In this document: positions 5,996 through 7,976 of the stretch, in pieces | How the letters are laid out: every line of letters begins with the position of its first letter | Numbering within the stretch: the first letter of the stretch is position 1 | Source: Methanosarcinales archaeon | GTDB taxonomy: Archaea; Halobacteriota; Syntropharchaeia; Alkanophagales; Methanospirareceae | Reading direction: 5' to 3' | NCBI GenBank assembly: GCA_016649585.1 | Contig: JAENXH010000051.1 | Coordinates: 1-7,976 of the forward strand | DNA: 7,976 bases | The notes under the pieces: generated by a model | Database searches by the model: none | Told to the model about the DNA's origin: nothing | Seen by the model: only the letters and a program-made list of their open reading frames with translations | Made by a program: the position numbers and the translations under genes

Positions 5996-7594
5996 ATGAT
6001 GAAGTATATAGTAGTGACCGGGGGAGTGATGAGCGGGCTTGGAAAGGGTATTACCATGGCTTCCATCGGTAGAATATTGAAGAACCGAGGCTACAACATC
6101 GTGCCAATAAAAATTGACCCGTACATAAACATAGATGCGGGAACGATGAATCCGTTTCAGCATGGTGAAGTGTATGTTTTAGGTGATGGCGCGGAGGTTG
6201 ATCTCGATTTGGGTCATTATGAACGGTTCATGGATGTAGAGCTGGGCAGGGAGCATAATATAACCACGGGCATTATTTATTCCGCAGTGATCGAGCGCGA
6301 ACGGAAGGGAGAATATCTGGGACAGACGGTGCAGATAATACCGCATGTGACGAATGAGATAAAGGCACGGATAAGGGAGGTTGCGGAGAAGAGCGGTGCG
6401 GATGTCTGCCTGGTGGAAATAGGCGGGACGGTTGGCGATATTGAGAGCATGCCGTTCCTGGAAGCGGTCAGGCAGATGCAGGGCGAGGAGAATGGAAACG
6501 ATTTTCTGTTCGTTCACGTAACGTTAGTACCTTTTACGCTCTTGAGCGAGCCAAAGACGAAGCCGACACAGCATTCGGTGAAGGCACTTCGCGAATTAGG
6601 GCTGCAGCCGGATATCATTGTATGCCGCTGTGAAAAAGCGCTCAAAGAGGATGTGAAGGCGAAAATCGGGATGTTCTGTAACGTGAAGAAGGAAGCGGTG
6701 ATTAGCGCACCGGATGCGGGAGATATTTACGAGGTGCCGCTCTTGCTGGAGCAAGAAGGCATTGCAGAGTACACCATGAGAAAGCTGCAGTTAACGCAGC
6801 TAACGGAAGAAGATCACGAATGGGCGCAGATGGTAGAGCGGAGGAAGAAATCGTCTGAAGGTGGGAAATTGTGCGTAGCGCTCGTTGGGAAGTATGCGGA
6901 GTTAGAGGATTCATATTTGAGCATAAAAGAGGCGATAAAACATGCAGCTACAGAGTTGGGGTGCAACGTAGAGACGAAATGGATAGAGGCGGAAGATTTA
7001 GAAGATGTTGACGGTTTGGATCCTTTTTTTGAGGATGTCCAGGGCATACTCGTCCCCGGGGGGTTTGGCGTGCGAGGCGTGGAAGGTAAAATAAATGCGA
7101 TCGCGTACGCGCGAGAGCATAAGATTCCGTTTTTGGGCTTGTGCTTTGGATTCCAGTTAGCGGTGATAGAGGCTGCGAGGAACATCGCAGGTCTGAAAGA
7201 CGCACACAGTTCCGAGCATTGTGAGACGCGGCATCCCGTAATAGACCTGCTGGAAGAGCAGCAAGAGGTGGACGAAATGGGAGGCACGATGCGGTTGGGC
7301 GATTACGAAGTCTTTATAAGGAAGGATACGTTAGCAGAGCGGATCTATGGTAAGAACAAGATAGTAGAACGGCATCGGCATCGTTATGAGGTAAATCCTG
7401 CATATATTGAGCAGATAGAGCGAGATGGGTTGATTTTCTCAGGCTCTGACCGGAGTGGTATGAGGATGGAGATCGTGGAAATAGATGGGCATCCGTTCTT
7501 CTTCGCTACGCAGTTCCATCGAGAGTTCAAGTCGAGGCCGAATAAGCCGTCACCACCGTTTAAAGCGTTTTTGGAAGCGTGTTTGCGGCAATGA
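5996..7594 (+). CDS. pyrG: CTP synthase (glutamine-hydrolysing)
   Basis: This 532-residue enzyme converts UTP to CTP with ATP and glutamine, the last step of pyrimidine nucleotide synthesis. The N-terminal amidoligase domain (1 to about 266) shows the P-loop TGGVMSGLGKGI (8-19), KIDPYINIDAGTMNPFQHGEVYVL (39-62), DLDLGHYERF (69-78) and EIGGTVGDIES (141-151). The C-terminal class I glutamine amidotransferase domain (about 290-532) shows VPGGFGVRG (353-361), the nucleophile elbow FLGLCFGFQ with C383, and the triad partners H508 and E510. The triad motif reads QFHREF where QFHPEF is usual (R509 for Pro). All catalytic residues are present and the length is normal. Tandem ATGs (5996 and 5999) both fit; the second gives the common MKYI start. 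The gene is last of the plus-strand group and converges on the DUF2283 gene. Confidence 0.97.
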   Translation: MMKYIVVTGGVMSGLGKGITMASIGRILKNRGYNIVPIKIDPYINIDAGTMNPFQHGEVYVLGDGAEVDLDLGHYERFMDVELGREHNITTGIIYSAVIERERKGEYLGQTVQIIPHVTNEIKARIREVAEKSGADVCLVEIGGTVGDIESMPFLEAVRQMQGEENGNDFLFVHVTLVPFTLLSEPKTKPTQHSVKALRELGLQPDIIVCRCEKALKEDVKAKIGMFCNVKKEAVISAPDAGDIYEVPLLLEQEGIAEYTMRKLQLTQLTEEDHEWAQMVERRKKSSEGGKLCVALVGKYAELEDSYLSIKEAIKHAATELGCNVETKWIEAEDLEDVDGLDPFFEDVQGILVPGGFGVRGVEGKINAIAYAREHKIPFLGLCFGFQLAVIEAARNIAGLKDAHSSEHCETRHPVIDLLEEQQEVDEMGGTMRLGDYEVFIRKDTLAERIYGKNKIVERHRHRYEVNPAYIEQIERDGLIFSGSDRSGMRMEIVEIDGHPFFFATQFHREFKSRPNKPSPPFKAFLEACLRQ

Positions 7595-7640
7595 CGCCAT
7601 TACTCTAATCGTGAATAAAGGTTGAGGTTCCACCTATACA

Positions 7641-7661
7641 TGGCATCGTCATCTCATGCCA
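7641..7661. repeat. Small inverted repeat between convergent genes
   Basis: TGGCAT (7641-7646) and ATGCCA (7656-7661) are perfect 6-bp arms around a 9-nt loop, spanning the stop of the DUF2283 gene and lying about 50 bp past pyrG. A second tiny hairpin, AGGT-TCC-ACCT (7625-7635), precedes it. Neither is followed by a clear T-run, so a terminator role for either gene is only a possibility. Confidence 0.3.
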
Positions 7662-7863
7662 CCGTAGGCATTTCTACCTTTAGATGAGATAATTCCTCTA
7701 TCGGAAAACGACCTTTTATCCCTAATATCTCTATGCCTACAACTTTGCCTTCTTTATCGTAATCCATGATTATACCTGGCGCTATTTCTTCGCTATCTTC
7801 TACGGGCTCTTCACACAATCTAAAGTAGAGCGCATCGTTTTCCATATCTACTTTAACTCTCAT
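7654..7863 (-). CDS. DUF2283 family small protein
   Basis: The 69-residue protein matches the DUF2283 pattern along its whole length: an N-terminal MRVKVDMENDALYFRL (acidic D6 and D10 followed by ALY), an acidic middle VEDSEEIAPGIIMDYD (21-36) and the hallmark GKVVGIEIL (39-47). The family is small, soluble and of unknown function. It is frequently found in archaea and cyanobacteria and is sometimes encoded beside DUF4258-type proteins, which has led to suggestions of toxin-antitoxin-like roles. No such partner is visible here: the downstream side meets pyrG after about 60 bp and the upstream side holds only repeats. GAGG (7872-7875) lies 8 nt before the ATG and makes a good ribosome binding site, so this transcript probably has a leader, unlike several neighbours. 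Family call is firm; function is unknown. Confidence 0.87.
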   Translation of the reverse strand: MRVKVDMENDALYFRLCEEPVEDSEEIAPGIIMDYDKEGKVVGIEILGIKGRFPIEELSHLKVEMPTVA

Positions 7864-7902
7864 TTTTTCAGCCTCTTATTATAATACGTGGTTATTACTT
7901 GG

Positions 7903-7963
7903 AAAGGGTCAATACATCGCGAACCATTTCATTTGGCAAATAAAGGGTCAATACATCGCGAAC
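7903..7963. repeat. Two exact 22-bp direct repeats, 39-bp period
   Basis: The copies at 7903-7924 and 7942-7963 are identical and share the core GGGTCAATACATCGCGAA. The spacer is 17 bp of unrelated sequence, and identity stops sharply at both ends of each copy. Each copy contains the self-complementary TCGCGA. They lie upstream of the DUF2283 start and beside the AT-rich box at the window end. They may be binding sites for a regulator, or the first units of an array that continues to the right. The repeat length and spacer are too short for an ordinary CRISPR array. Confidence 0.85.
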
Positions 7964-7965
7964 TC

Positions 7966-7976
7966 TTTTAATATAA
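7966..7976 (-). promoter_or_regulatory. AT-rich promoter-like box at window end
   Basis: On the minus strand TTATATTAAAA could be a TATA box for the DUF2283 gene. Initiation about 25 bp downstream would fall in the right-hand 22-bp repeat, leaving a leader of about 80 nt that contains the left-hand repeat. The same sequence could equally serve a plus-strand gene beyond the window. A closer AT box on the minus strand (about 7876-7886) is too near the ATG to be a good alternative. Confidence 0.3.

Noticed and set aside
6814..7287. 157-residue minus-strand frame inside pyrG
   Set aside because: It is fully antisense to the conserved glutaminase domain of pyrG and its Ser/Pro/Thr-rich translation has no recognisable fold.
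7654..7863. Toxin-antitoxin module
   Set aside because: Only one small gene is visible. DUF2283 alone is not evidence of a toxin-antitoxin pair, and neither flank in the window encodes a partner.
7903..7963. Short CRISPR array
   Set aside because: Only two units are visible, the repeat is 22 bp and the spacer 17 bp, both shorter than usual, and no cas gene is in the window.

Overview
The window looks archaeal, most likely from a methanogen- or ANME-like lineage of Euryarchaeota/Halobacteriota. It encodes an F420-0:gamma-glutamyl ligase (CofE), an aldehyde:ferredoxin oxidoreductase family enzyme, an archaeal-type PheRS alpha subunit and a stand-alone Trm112-like zinc protein. Several starts have TATA-like boxes about 25 bp upstream and no clear Shine-Dalgarno sequence, which fits leaderless archaeal transcripts. 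Base composition is moderate. An assignment to ANME-1/Methanophagales or a related alkane-oxidising group would be a guess from gene content; nothing here proves it.

Left arm, all on the minus strand (read from about 4935 down to 1): cofE, then a four-cluster [4Fe-4S] protein, then the AOR-family catalytic subunit, then a phenylacetate-CoA ligase (paaK), then the first 81 codons of pheS, cut by the window edge. The iron-sulfur gene and aor are 25 bp apart and should be one transcription unit. They resemble the AorA/AorB core of Aromatoleum-type aldehyde oxidoreductases, with no FAD subunit (AorC) in the window. The paaK gene follows after about 190 bp and has its own leaderless-type promoter, with a 13-bp palindrome over the TATA/BRE zone. 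An inferred joint role is interconversion of aldehyde and carboxylic acid by AOR, using low-potential electrons through the polyferredoxin, plus activation of an aryl acid to its CoA thioester by PaaK.

Right arm, plus strand (5024-7594): a Trm112-like zinc-ribbon protein, an overlapping uncharacterised gene with a soluble N-terminal domain, a Lys/Glu-rich linker and two C-terminal membrane helices, and then pyrG (CTP synthase), which has its own probable promoter. cofE and the Trm112-like gene diverge from a short 88-bp region.

Right edge: a small DUF2283-family gene on the minus strand converges on pyrG. Upstream of it are two exact 22-bp direct repeats with a 39-bp period, next to an AT-rich promoter-like box at the window end. 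These repeats and the unrecognised membrane protein are the least explained parts. No RNA gene, insertion sequence or CRISPR array is visible, and no gene-free stretch exceeds 300 bp. The two longest gaps (245-399 and 1702-1893) hold only promoter-like and minor repeat sequence.
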